A stretch of DNA of 64,000 bases from positions 1-64,000 of the forward strand of contig NZ_FNOV01000008.1 of NCBI RefSeq assembly GCF_900107135.1, read 5' to 3'. Positions 49,523 to 58,182 of the stretch are shown here, piece after piece. The position numbers and the translations under genes are program-made. Each line of letters starts with the position of its first letter. Position 1 is the first letter of the stretch. The DNA comes from Hymenobacter psychrophilus. Lineage in GTDB: Bacteria; Bacteroidota; Bacteroidia; Cytophagales; Hymenobacteraceae. The notes beneath the pieces were generated by a model. That model worked only from the letters and a program-made list of their open reading frames with translations, made no database searches and was not told where the DNA came from.

Positions 49523-51262
49523 CTACGAAATATGGTACTCGGCCAGGCCCATCAGCTGGCGGGTGAGGGCACGGAGCTTGGTGTCGACGGCTGCTTTTTT
49601 GGTTGCATTGGTGGGGGCGGCCAGGTAGGCATTCCACTCCACGGTCCACTCGAAGTCGGGCAGGCCGGGGATGAGCGTGTCGTTGAGGAACGCCAGCTGG
49701 TTGGCCGTCAGCTCCACCGGCACCAGCAGCCGCACCAGCTCCCCGACGAGCAGGTTCGGGTCGGCGGCAGTGGCAGTGGGCAGGGCCTGCACCCAGCCTA
49801 CGATGTCGGTGAGCAGCTTGTAGTTGCCGCCGGTGTAGTAGCGCGTGTAGCCCTTGGCATCGATGAGCTGGTCGGTGTACTGATTGCGCCGGGGCAATGT
49901 CACGGCGTTTATCCACATTTCGTAGAACTCGGGCGTCTGCCAGTAGGCAGGCCAGCCGGCTACGTTGGGCGGGTCGCCGAGCTTTTGCTGCATCACGGTG
50001 GCACGATCGACCAGCCAGTCCCACACGCCGTACTGGGCCAGCACATCGGAAGCCGGCGGCAGGCTCACGGGGAGCTGCCGGGCGGCACTCAGCACGGCAT
50101 CGAGGGGGCTCTTAATCACGCAGCCCACGTTCTGTACATCGAAAAAGTGCTGGCTGCCCAGCAGCTTGCGCAGCACCGGGGCCACGTTGTAGCCGTTCTG
50201 CCGCAAATCGGCCGCCAGGGGCTGGATGATGGTCTGCTCAGTGTCGGCATCAATCACGTAGTAGACGAACCAGCGGTAGAGCTTGCGCACCAGAAACAGG
50301 GCCGTGCTGGGCTGGTCGAATACCAGATCCACCAGTGCCTTGTACTCCTGGTCGCCCTGGTTGGTAATGGTTTTGTTGCCGAACGCGGCACTGAACTGCT
50401 TGGTGGTTTTATCGTGGCGCGAGTCGGTGTAGAAGCCGTTGATATTGTCGCGCGAATCCTGCCAGCCGGTAAGCACTTTGGCGGCGGCCTGCACATCGGC
50501 TTCGGTGTAGGTAGTGTAGTTGCCGGCGCCAATCAGCGGGCCTTTGCCCACCGTAAATAGCTCCAGCAGCTCGCGGCCGTAGTTTTCGTTGGGGGCGCCC
50601 ACCCGGTTCTGGTTGCCGCCCAGGTAGCGCAGCATCATCGGCTCGATGGTTACGTCTTTGGCCAGCTGCCTGATATTGCCGAGGGCCGCACGGCGCAGCA
50701 GCGCCACGTAGCGGTAGGCGTAGCGGCTCTCAAACACGTCGTCGAACTCGGCCACGAAGTGGTTGTGCCAGAACAGCGTCATCTTCTCCGTCAGCGTCGG
50801 GCTCTGCAGTTGCTGGCCCATCCACCAGGCCCGCAGGCTCCGCAGCCGCCAGTATTCAAAGTCGTTGTTGAACGGGGCCGTTACCCAGCTCTGGCCCACC
50901 GGCACGCTGGTATCGTTCTGAAAGCCATTGACGGGCGGCGCGGGCGTGGCCGGCACCGCCAACAGGCCATCGAGCACCTGAGCCAGCGACTTGCCGGCCG
51001 CAGCGAGTATCTCGGCCCGGGTGGGCCCGAACGTAGCGCGCCGCAGCAGGTGGGCCGCCTGCGCCGCGCCCCAGGGGCCGGTGTAGGCGGCCAGGGTGCC
51101 GGTGGCGCGGGCCGTATCGGGCAGGGCCCGGTTGGCAAACTTACTGACGGTTTCCTCCTCGCCGGAGGCCGCGCCCGGTGCGGTTTGGGCGGGCAGAAAG
51201 TCCAACTCTGCCGCAGCCGCAGGTCCGGCCACAGATTTGCGAAAAAAGGCGCGGCGGTCCAT
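49523..51262 (-). CDS. DUF1800 family protein with twin-arginine signal
   Basis: A 579-residue protein starting MDRRAFFRKSVAGPAAAAEL, a twin-arginine motif (RRAFFRK) with a weak hydrophobic segment. The DUF1800 domain shows AAHLLRRATFGPTRAEI, MTLFWHNHFVAEFDDVFESR, ENYGRELLELFTVG, YTEADVQAAAKVLTGWQDS and LDAVLSAARQL. DUF1800/DUF1501 pairs are widespread, exported together, and of unknown biochemical role. No type IX domain is present here, unlike its partner. The downstream DUF1501 gene begins 55 bases later. Confidence 0.9.
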   Translation of the reverse strand: MDRRAFFRKSVAGPAAAAELDFLPAQTAPGAASGEEETVSKFANRALPDTARATGTLAAYTGPWGAAQAAHLLRRATFGPTRAEILAAAGKSLAQVLDGLLAVPATPAPPVNGFQNDTSVPVGQSWVTAPFNNDFEYWRLRSLRAWWMGQQLQSPTLTEKMTLFWHNHFVAEFDDVFESRYAYRYVALLRRAALGNIRQLAKDVTIEPMMLRYLGGNQNRVGAPNENYGRELLELFTVGKGPLIGAGNYTTYTEADVQAAAKVLTGWQDSRDNINGFYTDSRHDKTTKQFSAAFGNKTITNQGDQEYKALVDLVFDQPSTALFLVRKLYRWFVYYVIDADTEQTIIQPLAADLRQNGYNVAPVLRKLLGSQHFFDVQNVGCVIKSPLDAVLSAARQLPVSLPPASDVLAQYGVWDWLVDRATVMQQKLGDPPNVAGWPAYWQTPEFYEMWINAVTLPRRNQYTDQLIDAKGYTRYYTGGNYKLLTDIVGWVQALPTATAADPNLLVGELVRLLVPVELTANQLAFLNDTLIPGLPDFEWTVEWNAYLAAPTNATKKAAVDTKLRALTRQLMGLAEYHIS

Positions 51263-51485
51263 AAAGCAGGCGAGTTGGTGAAACAGGAAGAACGGAGTAA
51301 GCGGCTGTGAAGAAGCGAAGTAAGTATCGAACAGGCAAGAGGCCGAGCTCCTGTTTCAATAGCGAATATAGAATATAGGGTAATTTTCTTGGTGCGCTGC
51401 TACGCAGCCGGGGTAAAGTGCTGTAAAAGATTATGGTTAAACGGGTTGGGGGCGAGCTGCTCTCCGCGCAGCGCACAAAAAAGCC

Positions 51486-51518
51486 CTACCGCCGAAGAAG
51501 TAGGGCTATGCCAACAGG
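51486..51518. terminator. short hairpin after protease gene
   Basis: AGCCCTAC (about 51488-51495) pairs with GTAGGGCT (about 51507-51514) close to the stop of the minus-strand protease gene at 51534, with an A-run (T-run on the minus strand) downstream at 51478-51484. Confidence 0.65.
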
Positions 51519-51533
51519 CTTGCTACGCGAAGC

Positions 51534-52730
51534 CTATTCGTACACTTTCACCACGAACACGTAGTCCTGGAGCTTGCGGATTTGCTGGGGGCGCGCGGTA
51601 CCGCTGAGCTGGTTGTAGCGCGGCAGGTTGTAGGGCCGGCCCGATCCGGCGGCACTCAGCGAGTCTACCAACCGCATCAGGTACGACGATTTGGTGGCGA
51701 AGGCGGCGCTCTGCACATCCATCTGCCGCCCACTCACCACGCCAATCAGGTTGCCCCGGTCATCGAGTAGCGGGCCGCCCGAGTTGCCGGGGTTCACCGG
51801 AATGCTTATCTGGTAAAAGCCCGTGTCGCCCTCGAAGCCCGAGCGGGCACTCAGCGAGCCATCGTTGAACACGAGGTCTTCGCGCGGGTAGCCCAGCGTG
51901 TACACCTTCTCACCCAACTCCGACTGGCCCCGCTTAAAGGCGTAGGGCAGGCGGCCGAAGCCAGTGAAATCCTTGTCCGTAATCTGCAGAATAGCCAGGT
52001 CGTGGGCCACATCGGTAAACACCGGCTCGGCCCGGAAGCGCTGGCGGGCACGGTTTTCAATCAGCAGCGAATCGGCCCCCTGAATAACGTGGTAGCTGGT
52101 TACCAGGTAGCCATCGGCAGTCAGGGCGAAGCCCGTGCCGCTGAACTTTCCGGGGTTAATACGCTCAGTAGGAGTAGTGCCATCTATCTGGTTGATCGCG
52201 CGGTTCATGCTGCGCTGGTCGCGCTTGATGCGCTCTACCTCGCGGCGCAGCATGGTGTAGCCGTAGCGCGACGACGTGCTTTGCTGGGAATTGCGGTACA
52301 TTTCCAGGCCCAGCAGGGTGGTAAACACGGCCAGCACGGCCACGGCGGCGGCCACCATCATGGTGGCGCGGTGGCCCTGCCAGAAGGAGCGCAGTTTCTG
52401 CTCGGTGCGCGAAATGCGCAGCATGGGCCGCGGGGCCTGGCCGGTGGCAAACTGCTCGCCCCGCTCGTCCTGCTCGGCTACTTTGGCCAAATCGAGGGTC
52501 GGCGTCTGCTCGGCCAGCATATTGGCATGGATGGTTTGCAAGCGGCGCCGCAGCGCCTGCCGCCGCCCGTAGGCCGTTAGGGTGCCGGTCAGTTCCTCAA
52601 ACTCGTGCAGGCGCCGGGCCAGTGCGGAGTCGGTGGCAAGGCGGTGCTCCAAGGCCGTCCGTTCCGCGTCGGCCAGGCCGCCGGCGCGGTAGGCTTCAAA
52701 TAAGGCGTAGTAGTCGGCTTCGGTTTTCAT
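51534..52730 (-). CDS. membrane-anchored trypsin-like serine protease with anti-sigma-like N-terminus
   Basis: A 398-residue fusion. The cytoplasmic N-terminus (YYALFEAYRAGGLADAERTA then ALEHRLATDSALARRLHEFE) looks like an anti-sigma domain. One membrane helix follows (about 123-141). The periplasmic part is an HtrA/trypsin-fold protease with His214 (TSYHVIQG), Asp244 (AHDLAILQI) and Ser317 (NPGNSGGPLLDD). There is no PDZ domain. An ECF sigma factor gene lies 138 bases upstream on the same strand. It may hold that sigma factor at the membrane and sense envelope damage; this is inference. Confidence 0.88.
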   Translation of the reverse strand: MKTEADYYALFEAYRAGGLADAERTALEHRLATDSALARRLHEFEELTGTLTAYGRRQALRRRLQTIHANMLAEQTPTLDLAKVAEQDERGEQFATGQAPRPMLRISRTEQKLRSFWQGHRATMMVAAAVAVLAVFTTLLGLEMYRNSQQSTSSRYGYTMLRREVERIKRDQRSMNRAINQIDGTTPTERINPGKFSGTGFALTADGYLVTSYHVIQGADSLLIENRARQRFRAEPVFTDVAHDLAILQITDKDFTGFGRLPYAFKRGQSELGEKVYTLGYPREDLVFNDGSLSARSGFEGDTGFYQISIPVNPGNSGGPLLDDRGNLIGVVSGRQMDVQSAAFATKSSYLMRLVDSLSAAGSGRPYNLPRYNQLSGTARPQQIRKLQDYVFVVKVYE

Positions 52731-52868
52731 TTTATACAGCTTGGGGCTTCGTGGCTAGTGCCTGGGTGACGGGCTTTGTGTTCTACGGGTAGTGATTGGG
52801 GAAGTCATCAGGAAAACCTTAAAAACTGTCCGCTTACTTCCTACGCACTGAAAACCAAGCGCTAGGCA

Positions 52869-53450
52869 CTAATTAGATTCCTGATACTGATTGAAAAAAA
52901 GCTTTTTCAGGCGTACCAGACACTTATACTTCTGATTTTTGGCGTTGTCGGCGTTGGTGTAGCCAAACTCGTCCGTTAGTTGCTGCATCGACTTGTCGAG
53001 CAGGTAAAAGCCTTCGAGAAGCGAACGGCAGGGCTCCCCAATCAGGTCGAGCGCCTGGGCCATAGTGCCCAATTGCAGTTCCCGTTCCTCGGCCCGTTCC
53101 AGATCGGCCTCGGCGCCGGTTTCCAAAAAGGGCTCATGGTCGTCGAGGCTGCCGCCGAAGCGGGTTTTCTCGGCGAGCCGCTTGAGCCACAGGCGGCGAC
53201 ACACGGCGTAGAGGTAGGTTTTGATCTGGCAGCTCAGCTCCAGCGAGCCTTCCCGAACCTTCTCGTAAAATACCATCACGCCCTCCTGGTACACATCCTT
53301 GGCGTCGTCGTCGGTGCCGCTGTTTTGCAGCACGTAGTGCGAAATCATGGGAAAATGCAGCCGGTAGAGCTGTGCCAGCGCCCGGTCGTCGTCGCGGCGG
53401 ATGGCCGCCATGAACTCCTCATCGGTGTAGGAAGGTTGCCCCTTACCCAT
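52869..53450 (-). CDS. ECF-type RNA polymerase sigma factor
   Basis: A 193-residue sigma factor. Region 2: LAQLYRLHFPMISHYVLQNS, DDDAKDVYQEGVMVFYEKVR. Region 4: LIGEPCRSLLEGFYLLDKSM, QQLTDEFGYTNADNAKNQKY, CLVRLKKLF. The region-4 helix-turn-helix FGYTNADNAKNQKYKCL is typical of Bacteroidota ECF factors that pair with anti-sigma membrane proteins. The downstream gene encodes the probable regulator. A Thr-rich lipoprotein gene diverges just upstream. Confidence 0.9.
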   Translation of the reverse strand: MGKGQPSYTDEEFMAAIRRDDDRALAQLYRLHFPMISHYVLQNSGTDDDAKDVYQEGVMVFYEKVREGSLELSCQIKTYLYAVCRRLWLKRLAEKTRFGGSLDDHEPFLETGAEADLERAEERELQLGTMAQALDLIGEPCRSLLEGFYLLDKSMQQLTDEFGYTNADNAKNQKYKCLVRLKKLFFNQYQESN

Positions 53451-53583
53451 TCGCTTTCTTGCTTAATACGTGGAGAGGGGTTGGGTAACCCGCCGAAAAT
53501 TTATTTTTCGGCCGTGGGTTACTATTGGCTGATTCCCGGATGAACCACGTTTTTCGGACCATCAATCTCAACCAACCCCCAAC

Positions 53584-53823
53584 ATGAAAAATTTCCTGAA
53601 AGCTTCGGCCCTGGTAGCCGTTTTCGCCGCCACCCTCACTTCGTGCGAGCAGAAGGCTGTTGAAACCACCACCGCCACCGAAACGACCACCATGGACGCT
53701 ACCACGACCACGATGGACACGACGGTGACGACCGAAGTTGCTCCGGTTACTACCGAAGCTGCTCCCGTAACCACGGAGGCCACTTCGACCACCACCACCA
53801 CCACCACGGAGGAAGTGAAGTAA
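53584..53823 (+). CDS. threonine-rich small lipoprotein
   Basis: A 79-residue lipoprotein: signal NFLKASALVAVFAATLTSC with the lipidated Cys at residue 21. The mature part is almost only Thr, Glu, Ala, Met and Val (MDATTTTMDTTVTTEV, repeated APVTTEA units, then a run of Thr). It contains a DTT site matching the Bacteroidota O-glycosylation motif D-S/T-hydrophobic/T. Likely a disordered, perhaps glycosylated, surface or periplasmic spacer. It diverges from the ECF sigma gene. Confidence 0.82.
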   Translation: MKNFLKASALVAVFAATLTSCEQKAVETTTATETTTMDATTTTMDTTVTTEVAPVTTEAAPVTTEATSTTTTTTTEEVK

Positions 53824-53854
53824 TAAGTGCCGGCCGGCCCTGCCGGTTTGCCAT

Positions 53855-53897
53855 AACAGCCCGGGTTCCGCTACAGCGGAGCCCGGGCTGTTTTTTT
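53855..53897 (+). terminator. intrinsic terminator after Thr-rich lipoprotein
   Basis: AACAGCCCGGGTTCCGCT (53855-53872) pairs with AGCGGAGCCCGGGCTGTT (53875-53892) over 18 positions with one G-U pair, followed by seven T (53891-53897). Confidence 0.92.
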
Positions 53898-54001
53898 GAC
53901 CGAAGCAGGCCGTAAGATACGGCGCAACAGCAGGAGTTGCGTCGACTGCAACGCTATGGTCTGTTCTTCAGCTAGATAAGATTTTGGCTGAGCCGGCCGT
54001 C

Positions 54002-55804
54002 TTACAGCTTCTCCTCCAGCCACAGCAGCCCTGCACCCGCTACGAATAGCACATAGCCCCACCAGCGGGGCCAGGTTTCGCGGGCAGGCACAGTGGTGCC
54101 TGCCACAGTAGGGCCGCCCAGGGCAACCATGGGCAGGGCTGAGGCCTGAGCGGCGGCCAGCTGCCATTGCGGCTGTTCGGGGCCGCGCCATTGGCCGGGG
54201 GCGTACACGTAGAACCACTGCCGGGCCGTGCCTACCCGGGCTTCGTGCCATCCGGCCGCCGTGGGCCAATAGGTGGCAGTGCTCCATTCGGGCACATTGG
54301 CGTCGGGGCGGCGGGCGGCAGCTACGGCCGCCCCGTTGGGGCCGCTGAGGCTAAGCGGGCCGGTAGCTGCGCCCGTAGTGCGCAGCTCCAGCGGGGCATT
54401 GGGGTGGGGCCAATGGCTGAGCGGCGCGATGCTGAGCGCGGCGGGTCGGGGCGGCCGGGCAGCCCCAAACAGCCGGCTCCAGTAGGCCCCGTACTCCGCC
54501 GACTGCCCCCGCAGCTGCCACGGAAACGTTTCGGTAACCGTCGTTACTACCACTGCCCCCAGGCCCAGCCGCCGCGCTGCCGCCACCAGTTGCTGGTCGG
54601 GGCCGCTACTGATGAGCGGGCGCAGATTTCCGGCCGGCCGCAGCGTGGCCGGTACCAGCGCCGTGGTGCCGGCCGGGGCCTCGGGCCAGCGCAACGGCTG
54701 AGCCGTTACCGCTGCGGCGGCCGACCGGGCCTGCAGGCTGAAAGCCGCGCCCCCGGGCAATTGCCGGGGCAGGGTAGCGGCATCGGCCAGCAGCAGCAAC
54801 CCGGCCGTGCCGTTGGCAACGGCCGCGCGCAACGCCGCCATTTCAGTCCCGCCAAAGCTGGCCAGGGTTGCCGCATCGGTCATTACCACATCGAAGCGGG
54901 CGAGCAGGGCGGGCGTGAGGCTACCCAGGGCGGGTGGGTTAGGCAGGTTGAGGAATTCGGTTTGCGTAAGACCCCGGCTCAGGCCGGTGCGCAGCGCTAC
55001 GGCATACTGGCGGCCGGCCAGGTAGTTTTTCAGAAACCGCAATTCAAATGAAGGCGCGGCGGCCAGCAGCAGCACCCGCAACGGCTCGGGCGCGCGTACC
55101 TCTACCGGCACCGGCTCGCGGGCCAGCGGCTGGTTGTTGCCACGGGCTTCCAGTGCGTACACCGCCCGGCCCGCGGCCCGCGGCGTAAAGCGCAGCTGGA
55201 AGCTGCCCGAACCTGTCGGCAGCCGTACCGAGTCGCGCACGGTGCCGGCCGCGTGCAGCCGTAGCCATAGTGGGCCAGCCCGGGTTGCCGCAAACGAGCC
55301 GCTTACCGTCCAGGTTTCGCCCAGGGTGGGCCGCGCTTCCCAGGCTGCCTGCCGAAAACCAGCTACCGGGGCATCGGCGTGGGCTGCCAGTGCTATGCCT
55401 GCCAGCGCGGGCACATCGGCGGCGGGCAGGCCCCGGCCCAGTACGTGCAGGCGGCGCAGGCCCGGCAACTTCGCCCGAACAGCGCTGGTGTTGCGGAAGG
55501 TGGGGGTATCGGCGGCCAGGCTGGTTTCGTTGGGGGCAAAGCGCCACAGCGGCGTAGCCGGCCCGAGGCGGGCGAGCAGGGCAGCCAGCGTATCGGGCGA
55601 ATAGCCGGGCGTGAGCAGCACGGCCGTGGTGGCGCCGGGGGCAACGGCCGGTCCCGTTTTGGTGGGCGGAAAGGCCGCCAGCGCCAGGCCCGCCGCCGCC
55701 AGCAGGCCGGCCGCCACGCGCAGCCCCCGCCGCCGCGTATCGGCCCGGCGCAGGGCCAGCACCGTGAGCAGCACGGCCAGCAGCAGGGGGAGCAGGTAAC
55801 GCAT
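54002..55804 (-). CDS. membrane protein of the MoxR/BatA cluster, unknown
   Basis: A 600-residue protein. Two N-terminal helices (YLLPLLLAVLLTVLALRRA; GLRVAAGLLAAAGLALAAF) resemble the BatA-type anchor. A long periplasmic part follows with a Rossmann-like segment (PEPLRVLLLAAAPSFELRFL; FDVVMTDAATLASFGGTEMA; AGLLLLADAATL), similar to glutamine-amidotransferase-like or VWA-like folds. One C-terminal helix (WWGYVLFVAGAGLLWLEEKL) closes the chain. It is the last gene of the cluster, 57 bases after the DUF4175-like gene. Function unknown. Confidence 0.75.
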   Translation of the reverse strand: MRYLLPLLLAVLLTVLALRRADTRRRGLRVAAGLLAAAGLALAAFPPTKTGPAVAPGATTAVLLTPGYSPDTLAALLARLGPATPLWRFAPNETSLAADTPTFRNTSAVRAKLPGLRRLHVLGRGLPAADVPALAGIALAAHADAPVAGFRQAAWEARPTLGETWTVSGSFAATRAGPLWLRLHAAGTVRDSVRLPTGSGSFQLRFTPRAAGRAVYALEARGNNQPLAREPVPVEVRAPEPLRVLLLAAAPSFELRFLKNYLAGRQYAVALRTGLSRGLTQTEFLNLPNPPALGSLTPALLARFDVVMTDAATLASFGGTEMAALRAAVANGTAGLLLLADAATLPRQLPGGAAFSLQARSAAAAVTAQPLRWPEAPAGTTALVPATLRPAGNLRPLISSGPDQQLVAAARRLGLGAVVVTTVTETFPWQLRGQSAEYGAYWSRLFGAARPPRPAALSIAPLSHWPHPNAPLELRTTGAATGPLSLSGPNGAAVAAARRPDANVPEWSTATYWPTAAGWHEARVGTARQWFYVYAPGQWRGPEQPQWQLAAAQASALPMVALGGPTVAGTTVPARETWPRWWGYVLFVAGAGLLWLEEKL

Positions 55805-55863
55805 TTTTTTGGTTGTAGAGCGTAATTATCAGGTATTGGTGCAGGCAATGCTGCCGGGCTAAC

Positions 55864-58182
55864 TCAGTTCAGCAGGTCGAAATAGCGACGGGCGAGTTGA
55901 GTGCCGGGAGCAGGACGAGCAGCGGGCGCCGGCGGCGGCACGGGCAATAGGTCGGTGAAAGCGCGCTCCAGCGGTAGTAGCTGGACTTTATCAACTGGCT
56001 GGCCGGCCCGGATGGCCGCCGTTACGTCGCGCAGATTACGCAGCGCGGCCAGATAGCGGCCGGGCGTTTGCAGCGCCGCCCGCGAAAGCGCTGGCCCCGC
56101 CTGCTCCAGAGCGGCCGCCGCGCCTGCCGGAACCGGGACCGATGCACGCAGCTGCCGCACAGTGGCCAGGGCCGCGCGCAGAGCGGGCTGTTGGGGCGGT
56201 GCATCGAGCTGGCGCTGGCGGCGGGGGGCACTGGCCCCGGCCAGGTCGCCGGTGAGGCGGGTGGTAGCCTCGGGCATGGGTGGCGGCGTGAAACCGGCCT
56301 TTTTTACATAGGCGCGGGTTTGCTGCTGCACCTCTTTCAGCAGCCGCAGGGCGCGGTACTCGAAGGGCAGCGCTTCCCGCAGCTGCCCGGTGCGCAGCCG
56401 CAGTTCCGATTCCCACATCTGGGCCAGTACCGCCTGCAGCTTGGCCTTCACGGCGGGCTCCAGAAAATCGGCCGTTTCGGCGTCATCGTGGCGGTGCATA
56501 TAGGGCTCCATTAACTCGGCCGTGCGCGCCTCGGCAGCCGATTGCCCGGCGCGCGCCGGCACGCCGCTGCTGTGGTCGTGGCCGTCGCCTTCGTGGTGCT
56601 CTGCGGCGCTGGCAGCGGGCTCGGGGCTGGCTGGTTCGGGGGCCGTATGGTCTTCGGCTACCACCGAGCCCATGCCGGGCGGCTCGGCTGGTCGGGTGGC
56701 CTCATCGCGCTCATCGGGGCGGGTGGCGCCGCCGATACTTTCGTCGGTTTCCTCGCCCAGAAACTTGCCGTAGCGCATGCGCAGCAGCTTCTGATCAACC
56801 CCAATACTGTTGGCGCGCTCCTGCACTGTGGCGGCGGGCAGCCGGCTTCGTTCGGCCAGCAGCTTTTCGGTATCGATGATGATCTGGCGCTGGCTGCGGA
56901 AGTAGGCCGGGGCCGTATTCACACCCAACGACGCATCGAGGGTGCTGTTCTGCACCGTCGTATCTTCCCACTGCACCAGGTAGGTGTCGGAGCGGGTGAG
57001 CTGCTGGTGGTTGTCCCAGGCCTGCAGGTAGAAATACACCTCGTCGCCGTAGCTTAGGCCCAGGGCAGGCAGGTTGAGCACCGGCCGCAGCGTGGCGCTG
57101 GTAGGCTGGCCGCCCAGGCCGGTACTCAGCTCGGTTACCACTTCCGTAAATTTTACCGCCTCCCCCTGGCCCTGGGCCACGGTGGCCACCAGTCGGGCCC
57201 GGCTCAGGCCGTAGTCGTCCTTCAGCTGGGCCTCAATGGCCACCCGCGGCGGCTGGCCGAATTCCACCAGCGTATAGGCTTTGGGCTGAAGCAGGCGGAT
57301 AACCGGGGCCTGGTCGGCTACTACTTCAATCGAATAATCGTCGGATACCTGCCCGCCCAGCCGCAGCCGGTACAGGGCCGAGGCTACCAGGGATTCCTCG
57401 CGGCCGAAGGCCAGCGAATCGCCCGGCACTGGCTGCAGCGGCAGCTTGCGGGTGCCCAGCTCCAGTACCGGCGGCGTTTTGGAGGGGCGGCTCAGCCGCA
57501 CCTGCCAGCGTACGCGGCTGCCGGCCGGGCACCGGAATGAGCCGGCCGCCGGCGTAAACGCTGGCTGGCGGGTATAGGCCGGTGGCTGTAACCGCAACCG
57601 GGTTTCCACAATGCGCGGGGCCGCAGCCGGCTGGGCTGGCGTTTCATGAAAACGCAGCGCTACGGGTGCTCCAGCCGCGGCTGCAACTGCGGCCGGGCCG
57701 GGCCGCTGCCACCACGCCAGTGCCGCCAGCAACAGCAGGACCGCCGCGCCACCCAGAGCAGGCCGGAAATTTACAGGGAGCAACGGTCCGGTAGCGGCCA
57801 GCTTCGGGAGGCGCTCGATCAGACGCTGCTGCTGCAGCTGCTCCAGCAGATTCAGGTCGGCCGCGGGGCGTAGTAGCAGCGCAGTGCTGTCTTCCAGAGC
57901 CGGGTGCTGCCGGTTGAGCCGGCGGGCAGTGGCGTCGGCCGGCTCGTGCCAGATGCGCCAGAGCGCCCAAGCCGCGAGCCCCATCAGGGCCAACGCTACG
58001 CCCGCCACGAAATACCCGGCGCCCGGCCAGGCCTTTGCTACCGTTAGCAGCAACCCGGCGGCGGCCAACGCGGGCAGCAGCAGCGCCAACGTGCGGCGGC
58101 GGGCCCTGCCCTGACCAGCGGCCTGCACTAGCCCGGCTGGGGCGGGCGCTTTGGTAGCAGCGGGGGCAACTGCAGGGCTCAT
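55864..58182 (-). CDS. large membrane protein resembling DUF4175
   Basis: A 772-residue protein with three N-terminal membrane helices within residues 30-160, including LALLLPALAAAGLLLTVAKA and LGGAAVLLLLAALAWWQR. A long periplasmic region follows with YSIEVVADQAPVIRLLQPKA, ALGLSYGDEVYFYLQAWDNH. Then comes a helical, charged C-terminal half (ERANSIGVDQKLLRMRYGKF; ESELRLRTGQLREALPFEYR) and a Pro/Ala-rich end. This is the DUF4175-like layout found beside BatA-type genes. It overlaps the BatA-type stop by four bases (ATGA). Function unknown; a load-bearing or assembly role at the envelope is speculation. Confidence 0.75.
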   Translation of the reverse strand: MSPAVAPAATKAPAPAGLVQAAGQGRARRRTLALLLPALAAAGLLLTVAKAWPGAGYFVAGVALALMGLAAWALWRIWHEPADATARRLNRQHPALEDSTALLLRPAADLNLLEQLQQQRLIERLPKLAATGPLLPVNFRPALGGAAVLLLLAALAWWQRPGPAAVAAAAGAPVALRFHETPAQPAAAPRIVETRLRLQPPAYTRQPAFTPAAGSFRCPAGSRVRWQVRLSRPSKTPPVLELGTRKLPLQPVPGDSLAFGREESLVASALYRLRLGGQVSDDYSIEVVADQAPVIRLLQPKAYTLVEFGQPPRVAIEAQLKDDYGLSRARLVATVAQGQGEAVKFTEVVTELSTGLGGQPTSATLRPVLNLPALGLSYGDEVYFYLQAWDNHQQLTRSDTYLVQWEDTTVQNSTLDASLGVNTAPAYFRSQRQIIIDTEKLLAERSRLPAATVQERANSIGVDQKLLRMRYGKFLGEETDESIGGATRPDERDEATRPAEPPGMGSVVAEDHTAPEPASPEPAASAAEHHEGDGHDHSSGVPARAGQSAAEARTAELMEPYMHRHDDAETADFLEPAVKAKLQAVLAQMWESELRLRTGQLREALPFEYRALRLLKEVQQQTRAYVKKAGFTPPPMPEATTRLTGDLAGASAPRRQRQLDAPPQQPALRAALATVRQLRASVPVPAGAAAALEQAGPALSRAALQTPGRYLAALRNLRDVTAAIRAGQPVDKVQLLPLERAFTDLLPVPPPAPAARPAPGTQLARRYFDLLN

